Assembly (NCBI GenBank): GCA_029945945.1 | Contig: JAQSDM010000012.1 | Span: forward strand, 310,001 to 374,000 | Direction of reading: 5' to 3' | Source: Algoriphagus sp. | GTDB taxonomy: Bacteria; Bacteroidota; Bacteroidia; Cytophagales; Cyclobacteriaceae | Length of the DNA stretch: 64,000 nt | Part shown: piece after piece, positions 8,077 to 15,352 of the stretch | How positions within the stretch are numbered: the first letter of the stretch is position 1 | Layout: every line of letters starts with the position of its first letter | Position numbers and translations under genes: made by a program | Notes under the pieces: generated by a model | What the model saw: only the letters and a program-made list of their open reading frames with translations | What the model was told of the DNA's origin: nothing | Database searches by the model: none

Positions 8077-9525
8077 ATGACCAACTTAGACTCCATTTTC
8101 AGCGCTTCCCAGGAAGCTTTCCTATTTTACAAAAATGTATCAGGGAGGGAGAAAAGTGAGTTTTTGGAAAAATTGGCTCAAATCCTGGAGGAAAACCGAT
8201 CTTCCATCGTGCCTTTGGCAGTGAAAGAATCCAACCTTCCCGAAGGCAGAATCAATGGCGAACTGGGAAGAACAACCGGCCAAATCAAGCTTTTTGCAAA
8301 CCTCCTAAAAGAAGGAAGCTGGGTAGAAGCGACTATCGATCCTGCGGATCCAACTCGCGCTCCGCTGCCGAAAGCGGATATCCGGCGCATGCTTACTCCG
8401 CTTGGACCCGTGGTGGTTTTCGGTGCGAGTAATTTCCCGTTGGCATTTTCTACAGCCGGTGGCGATACGATTTCAGCTTTAGCTGCGGGTTGTCCGGTGA
8501 TTTACAAAGCGCATCCTGCACATCCCGAAACTTCCCGGAAAATTGCCGATTGCATTCATCAGGCGATTTTGAAAGCCGGTTTGCCCTCCGCAATATTCAC
8601 CCATTTAGAAGGCGGAATTGAGATTGGACAAGGTTTGGTGAAGCATCCGACTGCGAAAGCGGTAGCATTTACAGGATCGCATGCCGGAGGAAAAGCCCTC
8701 TTCGATCTTGCAAATCAGCGGGAAGAGCCGATTCCTGTCTATGCGGAAATGGGTTCAGTCAATCCGATTTTCACGTTTGCGCACAAGCTCGAAAAAGAAT
8801 TATTGCCTTTGGCAAAAGCTTTCATTGGCTCGTTGACGATGGGAGTGGGTCAGTTTTGCACCAATCCCGGATTGATTTTCGTGCCCGAATCTCAGGCAAA
8901 AGCCTTTGAAAATGCGATTGCTGCTGAGCTGGAAGACATCGCTTCGGCACCCATGTTGCATCCCGGAATAGCTCAGGCTTACTACGATTCTATCCAATAT
9001 CTGCAATCCCGAGAGGAACTTCGTTGGGTGAAAGTGGCCGATCCAAAGCATTTGTTAAATGGAAGTACGGCTTTGGCCGAGATCAATGCATCTGATTGGC
9101 TTAAAGACACCGTATTCCAAAAAGAGGTATTCGGAGCTTTTGCGATGATGGTGGTTTATAAAAATCAAGATGAACTTTTGGCTATTGCCGAAAAGCTTCA
9201 CGGACAATTGACGATCACTATTTGGGCAGAAGCTGAAGAACTGAAAACCCAACTCTATCTAATCAATTTGCTTGAGGAAAAATGCGGTCGCTTGCTTTTC
9301 AAAGGAGTTCCGACCGGAGTGGAAGTTGGCTTCGCTATGCAACATGGCGGACCCTATCCATCCACCACCGATTCGAGAAGTACTTCAGTCGGAGCTCATG
9401 CAATCAAGCGTTTTGCACGTCCGATTGCTTTCCAAGATATGCCTTTAGAATTGCTTCCTGATGCTTTGAAAGATGACAATCCGCTGGGAATTACCAGACT
9501 GATGAATGGGAAATATGAAGGATAA
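8077..9525 (+). CDS. NADP-type aldehyde dehydrogenase, probable 2-oxoglutarate semialdehyde dehydrogenase
   Basis: 482 residues of the ALDH superfamily. General base Glu224 is in YAEMGSVNP and catalytic nucleophile Cys261 in GQFCTNPG; the cofactor-binding segment GASNFPLAFSTAGGDT is at 116-131. The GQFCTNPG form and GGPYPSTTDSRSTSVG near the C-terminus match the ketoglutarate semialdehyde (2,5-dioxovalerate) dehydrogenase branch. It oxidises the product of the upstream deaminase to 2-oxoglutarate, the last step of hydroxyproline breakdown. It lies 106 bp after the deaminase gene. Confidence 0.85.
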   Translation: MTNLDSIFSASQEAFLFYKNVSGREKSEFLEKLAQILEENRSSIVPLAVKESNLPEGRINGELGRTTGQIKLFANLLKEGSWVEATIDPADPTRAPLPKADIRRMLTPLGPVVVFGASNFPLAFSTAGGDTISALAAGCPVIYKAHPAHPETSRKIADCIHQAILKAGLPSAIFTHLEGGIEIGQGLVKHPTAKAVAFTGSHAGGKALFDLANQREEPIPVYAEMGSVNPIFTFAHKLEKELLPLAKAFIGSLTMGVGQFCTNPGLIFVPESQAKAFENAIAAELEDIASAPMLHPGIAQAYYDSIQYLQSREELRWVKVADPKHLLNGSTALAEINASDWLKDTVFQKEVFGAFAMMVVYKNQDELLAIAEKLHGQLTITIWAEAEELKTQLYLINLLEEKCGRLLFKGVPTGVEVGFAMQHGGPYPSTTDSRSTSVGAHAIKRFARPIAFQDMPLELLPDALKDDNPLGITRLMNGKYEG

Positions 9526-9687
9526 TTTGAAGGATGAAGTCTGAAGGTTGAAATCTGAAGTTTGGAAGTTGGAGGTTGGAAGTTGGAAAGGGCTTAATCT
9601 CGAATCTCTAAATCTCTTTATCTCTTAAATCTTATTCTCCTATCTCTTGTCTTTAAACTCTAGTATCTAATCTCTTGATTCTAACAA
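9526..9687. repeat. Low-complexity GAAGTTGG / ATCTCT repeat spacer
   Basis: The spacer between the dehydrogenase and epimerase genes is two strand-biased tracts: degenerate copies of GAAGTTGGAGGTTG (about 9528-9592), then degenerate copies of AATCTCT (about 9597-9685). No open frame is present. Its sequence composition is unlike the neighbouring genes. It may be expanded by slippage and may form an R-loop or purine/pyrimidine structure; no function is supported. Confidence 0.7.
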
Positions 9688-10686
9688 ATGCGACACACAT
9701 TTAGCTGCATTGACGCTCATACCTGCGGAAATCCCGTTCGGGTAGTTTCCGGCGGAGTGCCTTTTCTTCAGGGAAATAACATGCTGGAAAAGCGCCAGTT
9801 TTTCCTGGACAACTACGATTGGATCCGAACCGGGCTGATGTTTGAGCCACGCGGACACGATATGATGTCGGGCTCAATGCTTTTCCCTCCTCATGATCCT
9901 GAAAATGATTTCTCGGTTCTATTCATAGAGACGAGCGGTTGCCTGCCAATGTGCGGACACGGGACGATTGGGACGATAACGATTGCGATTGAAGAAGGCC
10001 TGATCTATCCAAAAACTCCGGGATTTCTGCGAATGGAAGCGCCGGCAGGATTGGTTTTGGTAGAGTACAAGCAAGAAGGCAAAAAGGTCAAATCCGTCAA
10101 GCTGACAAATGTGAAAAGCTTTTTGGCTGCTGAAAATCTTGAAATCGAATCCGACGAATTGGGAAAACTGAGGGTGGATGTCGCCTACGGTGGAAACTTC
10201 TATTGCATCATTGATCCCCAGGAAAATTTCCAGGGGTTGGAGCATTTCAAAGCCGAGCAATTGATCAGCATGGCGAGATCGCTTCGCAAAAAGATGAATG
10301 AAAAATATGAGTTTGTCCATCCTGAGCATCCATCGATTAGGGGACTCTCGCATATTCTCTGGACCGGGAAAACCATTGATCCAAGCAGCACCGCCCGCAA
10401 TGCAGTTTTCTACGGAGACAAAGCAATCGATCGATCTCCTTGTGGCACCGGCACCTCCGCCCGAATGGCACAGTGGCATGCAAAAGGCTGGCTAAAACCA
10501 GGTCAGGACTTCATCCACGAAAGCTTTATCGGCTCCAAATTCACTGGAAGAATTGAAGAGGAAACCGAAATCGCAGGCAAACCAGCCATGATTCCAAGTA
10601 TCGAAGGCTGGGCTATGGTGACAGGTTACAACACCATTTTCCTCGACGACGAAGATCCGTATGTACATGGATTCCAAGTGATTTAA
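9688..10686 (+). CDS. 4-hydroxyproline 2-epimerase (proline racemase superfamily)
   Basis: 332 residues, the usual family length. Both catalytic cysteines are present: Cys89 in PMCGHGTIG and Cys252 in SPCGTGTSAR, so it is an epimerase/racemase and not the Ser/Thr-type dehydratase. The neighbouring deaminase, ketoglutarate semialdehyde dehydrogenase and FAD oxidase point to trans-4-hydroxy-L-proline rather than proline as substrate, giving cis-4-hydroxy-D-proline. A long antisense frame inside the gene (9919-10479) is a coding shadow. Confidence 0.88.
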   Translation: MRHTFSCIDAHTCGNPVRVVSGGVPFLQGNNMLEKRQFFLDNYDWIRTGLMFEPRGHDMMSGSMLFPPHDPENDFSVLFIETSGCLPMCGHGTIGTITIAIEEGLIYPKTPGFLRMEAPAGLVLVEYKQEGKKVKSVKLTNVKSFLAAENLEIESDELGKLRVDVAYGGNFYCIIDPQENFQGLEHFKAEQLISMARSLRKKMNEKYEFVHPEHPSIRGLSHILWTGKTIDPSSTARNAVFYGDKAIDRSPCGTGTSARMAQWHAKGWLKPGQDFIHESFIGSKFTGRIEEETEIAGKPAMIPSIEGWAMVTGYNTIFLDDEDPYVHGFQVI

Positions 10687-10687
10687 A

Positions 10688-10769
10688 TTGTACGAAGTAC
10701 AATGTACCAAGTACAAAGACATGCAGATGGCTCGCCTACTTAGTACTTTGTACGTGGTACTTGATACAA
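10688..10769. repeat. Imperfect inverted repeat built of GTACnAAG units
   Basis: Two 31-base arms, 10688-10718 and 10739-10769, are reverse complements at 25 of 31 positions by my count and surround a 20-base loop. Each arm is made of GTAC and AAGTAC units. It fills almost the whole spacer between the epimerase stop and the oxidase start. The GTACGAA unit recurs at 14971-15014 and 30096-30140. It may act as an mRNA structure within the operon or be a dispersed repeat. Confidence 0.7.
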
Positions 10770-10775
10770 CAATAA

Positions 10776-12023
10776 ATGAAACCAACCCTTATCATCGGCG
10801 GCGGAATCGTCGGTTTATTTTCAGCATATTTTCTTCAGAAAGAAGGAATCGAAGTTCAGGTCATCGATCAGACTGACATGCAGGACAATTGCTCCACCGG
10901 AAATGCAGGCATGATCACTCCCAGCCATATTATTCCTTTGGCAGCACCCGGCATGATCAGCAAGGGAATTTCCTGGATGTTCTCTTCCAAAAGTCCCTTT
11001 TACATCCAGCCTCGCTTAGATTATAAGTTGGCAAAGTGGTGTCTGCTGTTTTTCAAAGCAACCAGTGAAACTCAGGTTAAGAAGAGTATTCCTTACCTCA
11101 ATCATATCACTTTGCTCAGCAAATCACTCTATGTTGATTTTCAATTGGAGCATCCTGAATCGGCCGTGGCTCTCTCCAAGAAAGGTTTGATGATGGTCTA
11201 TCAGACCGAAGCCGTAGAAAAAGAGGAGATAGAATTGGCTCATCTGGCAAAAAATTATAGCCTGGAGGCGGAAGTATTGACGCCTGCTGATATCCGAAAT
11301 TTGGAGCCAAACCTGGAGGTAAAAGCACGCGGTGCAATTTTTTTCCCCGGAGATTCTCATTTGGATCCGGGAGCTTTGTATTCTTTTCTCAGAAAGTATC
11401 TCGAGGAAAAAGGCGTCAAGTTTCTACCAAATACGCAGGTTTTGGGTTTTGAAAAATCAGGAAACAAAGTCAATGCTGTCCTCACAGACAAAGGAAAAAT
11501 CGAAGCCGATAAAGTCCTGCTTTGCGGAGGTGCCTGGTCGGCAGAACTGGCGCAGGAACTTGGGTTTTCGCTTCCGCTTATGGGTGGAAAAGGCTATAGT
11601 TTCATTCAGGATAATCAACCCACAATCAGCCTTCCAACTATTTTGACTGAGCGAAAAGTGGCAGTAAGTCCATACGGATCCTTTGTTCGTTTTGGCGGAA
11701 CCCTGGAAATCGCCGGAACCAATCAAAAAGTAAACATGAATCGGGTCAAAGGGATTTTTGAATCCATCAATCAATATTACCCTGATTTTCAGGCAAAATT
11801 TCCGCAGGAAAACCAAGTCTGGAAAGGGTTGAGACCGTGCTCACCGGATGGTTTGCCCTATATCGGTTTTGCTCCCGGATATGAAAATGTCCTGGTAGGC
11901 GCAGGTCATGCGATGCTCGGGGTCACGATGGCTCCGGCTACTGGAAAACTACTCGCAGAACTCCATCAGAAAAAGAAAACCTCGATGGATATACAGGGAT
12001 TTGAAGTGGGGAGGTATAATTAG
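10776..12023 (+). CDS. FAD-dependent D-amino-acid oxidase/dehydrogenase, probably for cis-4-hydroxy-D-proline
   Basis: 415 residues of the DadA/DAO superfamily. The FAD-binding GGGIVGLFSAYFLQKEG is at residues 8-24, with the acidic end of beta-2 in VQVID. The C-terminal WKGLRPCSPDGLPYIG and GAGHAMLGVTMAP segments are typical of this group. As last gene of the operon it should oxidise cis-4-hydroxy-D-proline to pyrroline-4-hydroxy-2-carboxylate, the substrate of the DapA-family deaminase. This single polypeptide would replace the multi-subunit LhpBEF dehydrogenase of pseudomonads. No signal peptide is seen. Confidence 0.82.
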   Translation: MKPTLIIGGGIVGLFSAYFLQKEGIEVQVIDQTDMQDNCSTGNAGMITPSHIIPLAAPGMISKGISWMFSSKSPFYIQPRLDYKLAKWCLLFFKATSETQVKKSIPYLNHITLLSKSLYVDFQLEHPESAVALSKKGLMMVYQTEAVEKEEIELAHLAKNYSLEAEVLTPADIRNLEPNLEVKARGAIFFPGDSHLDPGALYSFLRKYLEEKGVKFLPNTQVLGFEKSGNKVNAVLTDKGKIEADKVLLCGGAWSAELAQELGFSLPLMGGKGYSFIQDNQPTISLPTILTERKVAVSPYGSFVRFGGTLEIAGTNQKVNMNRVKGIFESINQYYPDFQAKFPQENQVWKGLRPCSPDGLPYIGFAPGYENVLVGAGHAMLGVTMAPATGKLLAELHQKKKTSMDIQGFEVGRYN

Positions 12024-12268
12024 AAAATAATGTAAAGATTCTTTTCTAACTGTAAGCGAAATTTCCTTTTGGTAACGAGCTGGAAGACCGAAGCAATCCA
12101 AAAACAAAACACCTTCTGGATTTTCAATTGCTAAAGAAACCATTGGTAAGATTGCGGGTACACAAATTTATTCAAGCCCCATTAATCTTTCAATTTCAGC
12201 TTTTTGTATAAAATCGCCTTCTCTAAGTTGGTCCTTAGCCTATATTAAAGCTGAAAACTCAAACCAAT
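12024..12268. other. Intergenic, no feature recognised
   Basis: 245 bp between the hydroxyproline operon and doxX. I see no convincing ORF, repeat or terminator. It presumably holds the doxX promoter, but no clear consensus was found. Confidence 0.4.
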
Positions 12269-12661
12269 ATGAAAGATTCTAGTTTAGATAACGCAGCCAA
12301 ACTTTTGATCCGACTCGGTGCCGGTGGAATGATGCTCACACATGGCATTCCTAAAATCGGAAGGTTGTTTGGAGAAGGTCCGGTTAAATTTGCAGATCCG
12401 TTTGGATTGGGACCTGAGATTTCACTTTCGTTGGCGATTATTGCAGAAGTGATCTGTGCTATTTTGGTAATGGTTGGATTTAAGACAAGAATAGCGACCA
12501 TTCCATTAATGCTCACGATGCTAACCGCAGCTTTTTATGCGCATTGGAATGATCCCTTTGGCAAAAAAGAACTTCCCCTTCTATTCTGTCTCGTCTTTTT
12601 AGCGATTTTGGTAATGGGTCCTGGAAAATATGCCCTGGATTCCTTGAAAAAGAGAAAGTAA
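12269..12661 (+). CDS. DoxX-family membrane protein
   Basis: 130 residues with four hydrophobic segments (about 8-25, 48-66, 72-90, 105-120). The DoxX signature GAGGMMLTHGIPKIG lies near the N-terminus. The family is found in the inner membrane and linked to redox or quinone functions; the exact role here is unknown. It is convergent with the VOC gene, and the two share a hairpin at their 3' ends. Confidence 0.8.
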   Translation: MKDSSLDNAAKLLIRLGAGGMMLTHGIPKIGRLFGEGPVKFADPFGLGPEISLSLAIIAEVICAILVMVGFKTRIATIPLMLTMLTAAFYAHWNDPFGKKELPLLFCLVFLAILVMGPGKYALDSLKKRK

Positions 12662-12680
12662 AAGCCAATTCAGGCTTTTA
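12659..12680. terminator. Shared hairpin between convergent genes
   Basis: Perfect 8-bp arms TAAAAGCC (12659-12666) and GGCTTTTA (12673-12680) with a 6-base loop. The doxX stop codon lies in one arm and the VOC gene stop lies within the hairpin, so the element is compact and works in both directions if it terminates at all; the T run is short. Confidence 0.55.
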
Positions 12681-13509
12681 CCAAGGTTTCGATGTCAAAC
12701 TTTTTCATCTTCATAAAAGCCTCAACCACTCTTTGGGATCTCTGAGGATCACTCATCAGCTGACCCAAAATGGCCGGGACTATTTGCCAGGAAACGCCGA
12801 ATTCATCTTTCAGCCAACCACATTGGCCTTCGCTTCCACCTTTGGAAAGCTCTGACCAAAAATGATCTATTTCATCCTGATTATCGCATTCCACTACCAA
12901 TGAAACCGCCTCGTTGAAAGTAAATGCATGAGGCATGCTACTTTCCATTGCGGCAAATACTTGTCCGTTCAGCGTAAACTGGGCATGATTGATTTTCCCA
13001 GCCTGATCACCTTGGTCTTCGCCATATCGAGATGCAAATCGCAACGCTGAGTTTTCAAAAATGGAAGTGTATTGTTCAATTGCTTTTTCAGCTTTCCCAA
13101 AATTTGACCCCGTAAACATCAGGGCCGGAATAAATTTCTGTGAAACTCCCTCCGGCTTATCCACCGTCAATTGCCAGGAAACGCCAAATCGATCCTGGAT
13201 CCAGCCATATCGGGCACTCCAGGGATATTGATCAAGCGGCATCAAAGCCGATCCTCCCTCACTCAATTTTTCCCAAACCAACTCAATCTCTTCGGTCGAT
13301 TCCATGATTGTGTAAAAAGAAATAGAAGGATTAAAATGAAATCCCGGACCGCCGTTGAGGCACATGAACTTTTGCCCAACCGACTCAAAAGCCGTCACCA
13401 TTGGGTTTTCTGAAGTGATTTTTGAGTTTGGGAAAATTGAAACATAAAAATCAGCAGCCTCTTTCGCTTTTCCATCGAACCAAAGGCAAGGATAAATAGG
13501 ATGAATCAT
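12670..13509 (-). CDS. Tandem VOC (PhnB-like / glyoxalase fold) protein
   Basis: 279 residues made of two PhnB-type halves. The first (about 1-125) begins IYPCLWFDGKAKEAADFYVSIFPNS and ends RYGWIQDRFGVSWQL. The second (about 128-260) has FTGSNFGKAEKAIEQYTSIF and ends GQCGWLKDEFGVSWQI. Stand-alone PhnB-like proteins have only one such half. The fold binds metals or small molecules; the old name 3-demethylubiquinone methyltransferase is not a reliable function. It lies 20 bp downstream of the AHSA1 gene and is probably cotranscribed. Confidence 0.8.
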   Translation of the reverse strand: MIHPIYPCLWFDGKAKEAADFYVSIFPNSKITSENPMVTAFESVGQKFMCLNGGPGFHFNPSISFYTIMESTEEIELVWEKLSEGGSALMPLDQYPWSARYGWIQDRFGVSWQLTVDKPEGVSQKFIPALMFTGSNFGKAEKAIEQYTSIFENSALRFASRYGEDQGDQAGKINHAQFTLNGQVFAAMESSMPHAFTFNEAVSLVVECDNQDEIDHFWSELSKGGSEGQCGWLKDEFGVSWQIVPAILGQLMSDPQRSQRVVEAFMKMKKFDIETLVKA

Positions 13510-13529
13510 GGGTTTGAATTTAGGTACGA

Positions 13530-14402
13530 TCAGGACTCACAAAGTGATTTTAATCGGTCAAGCGCTTTTGGCCAGGTAGTTTCGAAATACCCTTTAAATT
13601 CCTCATTAGAGTCGAGGTCTACTTTTAAAAGGGTCATCCCGTCTTTATCCTGAAAAGTATAATTTTCAAAAGCCCCCGCCCAACCTGCAACCGAAGGTCC
13701 GGAAGTAACTTCTACGCCATTTTCAACCAATCCTAAATGCTTTATGGAAACAAATTTCGCAGGAATATTCTCTTCAATTCGGCTGACCATTCCCATTTCT
13801 CCATTTTCGCCCGGGCCTATAAAAAGAATTTTCGAGCCTTTTTCCCATGATCCTTTATAGTAAGATCCTGCAGAGAATTCCGAAGTCCAGTCCCGATAAG
13901 ATTTGTCATCCAGCATCTTTTGATAGACTTTTTCGGGAGAAGCCTTAATCAAAACCTTAAAGGTCATTTTATCGATTTTCATCAATGACTCCGCGTAAGC
14001 TTTAAAATTATTCAAAATCGCCTGCCAACCTTGTTGCTGCAATTCAAGCGAATTTTGAGTTTCCGCGTCAAACGATTCAGTTACGAAAGTCGAGTCGCCT
14101 TTATCCTCAAACTTTATTTCTGCTTTTCTCCCGTCGTCCATGAGATAGGAAATAAGTTGATGCTCCTCTACTTTCTGATAGGTTCCGGTAAAGTCGAATC
14201 CCATCTTACCGTCAACAGACTCCATTCTGGAAAGAAACTTCCCTCCCGGTCTCAAATCGTTTTCAGCACGAGGCGTATGCCAATCCGAAGAGGCATTATT
14301 CCATTTTGTAATATGTTCAGGCTTGGTCCAAAACTCCCAAACTTTGTGTACTGGAGCCTGGATGGATGCGGTGACGGTCAGAATTGTAGCTGGATTAGTC
14401 AT
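13530..14402 (-). CDS. Tandem AHSA1/SRPBCC-domain protein
   Basis: Two START-like AHSA1 domains lie in one chain: the first opens with TVTASIQAPVHKVWEFWTKPEH, shown here in parts as ASIQAPVHKVW and FWTKPEHITKWN; the second opens FKVLIKASPEKVYQKMLDD and has YRDWTSEFS. I use the ATG at 14402 (MTNPATILTV) rather than the upstream ATG at 14426, because the domain begins immediately after it. AHSA1-like proteins bind hydrophobic ligands; only the eukaryotic Aha1 is known as an Hsp90 activator. It is paired with a tandem VOC protein, a combination often seen in DNA-gyrase-inhibitor/SRPBCC-type gene pairs. No reaction can be assigned. Confidence 0.78.
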   Translation of the reverse strand: MTNPATILTVTASIQAPVHKVWEFWTKPEHITKWNNASSDWHTPRAENDLRPGGKFLSRMESVDGKMGFDFTGTYQKVEEHQLISYLMDDGRKAEIKFEDKGDSTFVTESFDAETQNSLELQQQGWQAILNNFKAYAESLMKIDKMTFKVLIKASPEKVYQKMLDDKSYRDWTSEFSAGSYYKGSWEKGSKILFIGPGENGEMGMVSRIEENIPAKFVSIKHLGLVENGVEVTSGPSVAGWAGAFENYTFQDKDGMTLLKVDLDSNEEFKGYFETTWPKALDRLKSLCES

Positions 14403-14619
14403 AGCTTTCAAAAATTTTAGTGTCAAAATATAAATTTAAGAAAATTTACAAGTGATTGAAAATCTATTGGTTGGCTTGTAGGGGGAGAAAAAAAAATCGT
14501 GTTTAAGAAGTTTATGTGGAAATGAAACTCCAGGACTTTAAAGAATAGGAGCCCGAAACTGAGCTTAAAGTAACAATTGGACTTTTGGAATTGGGTTTCT
14601 CTGATTTTTAGGCATAAAA

Positions 14620-14645
14620 AAAACCAGCCATTTCTGACTGGTTTT
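14620..14645 (-). terminator. Intrinsic terminator on the minus strand, GAAA tetraloop
   Basis: Read on the minus strand, a GAAA tetraloop closes a stem of CCAGTCA against TGGCTGG (one G-U pair), extended by AAAA/TTTT and followed by a T run. It lies immediately 3' of the tRNA-3'-end-like sequence at 14651-14667, as a tRNA terminator would. No intact gene upstream on the minus strand would use it now. Confidence 0.75.
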
Positions 14646-14650
14646 CGGTG

Positions 14651-14667
14651 TAGCGGGAACAGGACTG
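14651..14667 (-). other. tRNA 3'-end-like fragment (possible attachment-site relic)
   Basis: The minus strand reads AGTCCTGTTCCCGCTA, which fits the end of a T loop, the 3' T-stem strand CCTGT and an acceptor 3' strand TCCCGCT plus discriminator A. A terminator follows at once on the same strand. The 5' remainder of a tRNA is absent: the sequence to the right is the repeat body. The same 16 bases occur in copy B with a different terminator. Only about 17 bases support this, so it remains tentative. Confidence 0.5.
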
Positions 14668-14970
14668 TTTTACATTATTGATTTTTAACATCTTATACCC
14701 TAAGGAGGACAAATCGGGGGACAGGTTCATTTTGAACCGAAAATTTCAAACTCATTTGAATTGATTTTAATCCAGTCTTGGATTCTTCGGACAAAATCAA
14801 GGTTTATGACCTGTAAAAGAAGGTTGAATTTTGAATGATATTTTTTTTTTTGCTGTTTTGAACCCAAAATCTCTTGAATTTGATCTACGAAATTCAGAAA
14901 TAGAACAATCATTTACCCAGCTTTGGAAATTTAAATTCTTTTGAATTAATTCGAATTTCAACCTCGAACA

Positions 14971-15014
14971 ATTCGTACGGTACGAAGTGTGCGAGGCGTA
15001 CGAACCGTACGAGT
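14971..15014. repeat. GTACGA-type inverted repeat in copy A
   Basis: Arms beginning ATTCGTACGGT and ending ACCGTACGAGT surround a GAAGTGTGCGAGGC centre. A matching element is in copy B (30096-30140), and related GTACnAAG units occur at 10688-10769. Confidence 0.7.
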
Positions 15015-15352
15015 AAAGCTTCCAACTTTTTGCTATTTGACAATCTTTCTATAGTGCAAAACCACCAACTGAATGTTTTGCGCTTCATCCCATTTGTTCA
15101 TACACTACCCTTACAAAAGAACTTCCAAATTTAATTTCGGGTAAATTCTCATTTAGTCTCTCAAAATTTAAATTTACTTGAATTGAAACTTATCTTACTC
15201 TTTCGAAGAAAATCTGAAGCTTGAAAAACACCGTTCAAGTTGAATTCTCCGCTCTCAATCTGAGATTATTCTTTTTGACGTAATTAAAAACCAATTTAAA
15301 ATTTTGATACTCAAATTTGTTCATTAAATGACTCCCAAAAATTCTCTTATTC

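Larger units (their letters stand above)
14651..15138. repeat. Direct repeat copy A (about 488 bp)
   Basis: Colinear with copy B at 29777-30265, same orientation and nearly the same length. Shared blocks in order: TAGCGGGAACAGGACT, GGGGACAGGTTCATTTT, an AAATTT..TTTGAATTGATTTTAAT block, an ATTCGTAC..GTACGA inverted repeat, a GCAAAAC...GTTTTGC dyad and TTTTGCGCTTCA. The copies differ at many positions between the blocks. There is no ORF. The rest of the 925-bp gene-free stretch (14403-15352) is AT-rich with scattered AATTTAAATT..TTGAATT motifs and no recognised gene. Confidence 0.85.

Noticed and set aside
9526..9687. CRISPR array
   Set aside because: The repeats are short, degenerate and contiguous, without unique spacers of constant length; no cas genes in the window.
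9919..10479. 186-codon antisense frame inside the epimerase gene
   Set aside because: Shadow of a gene with both catalytic cysteines; no family motif.
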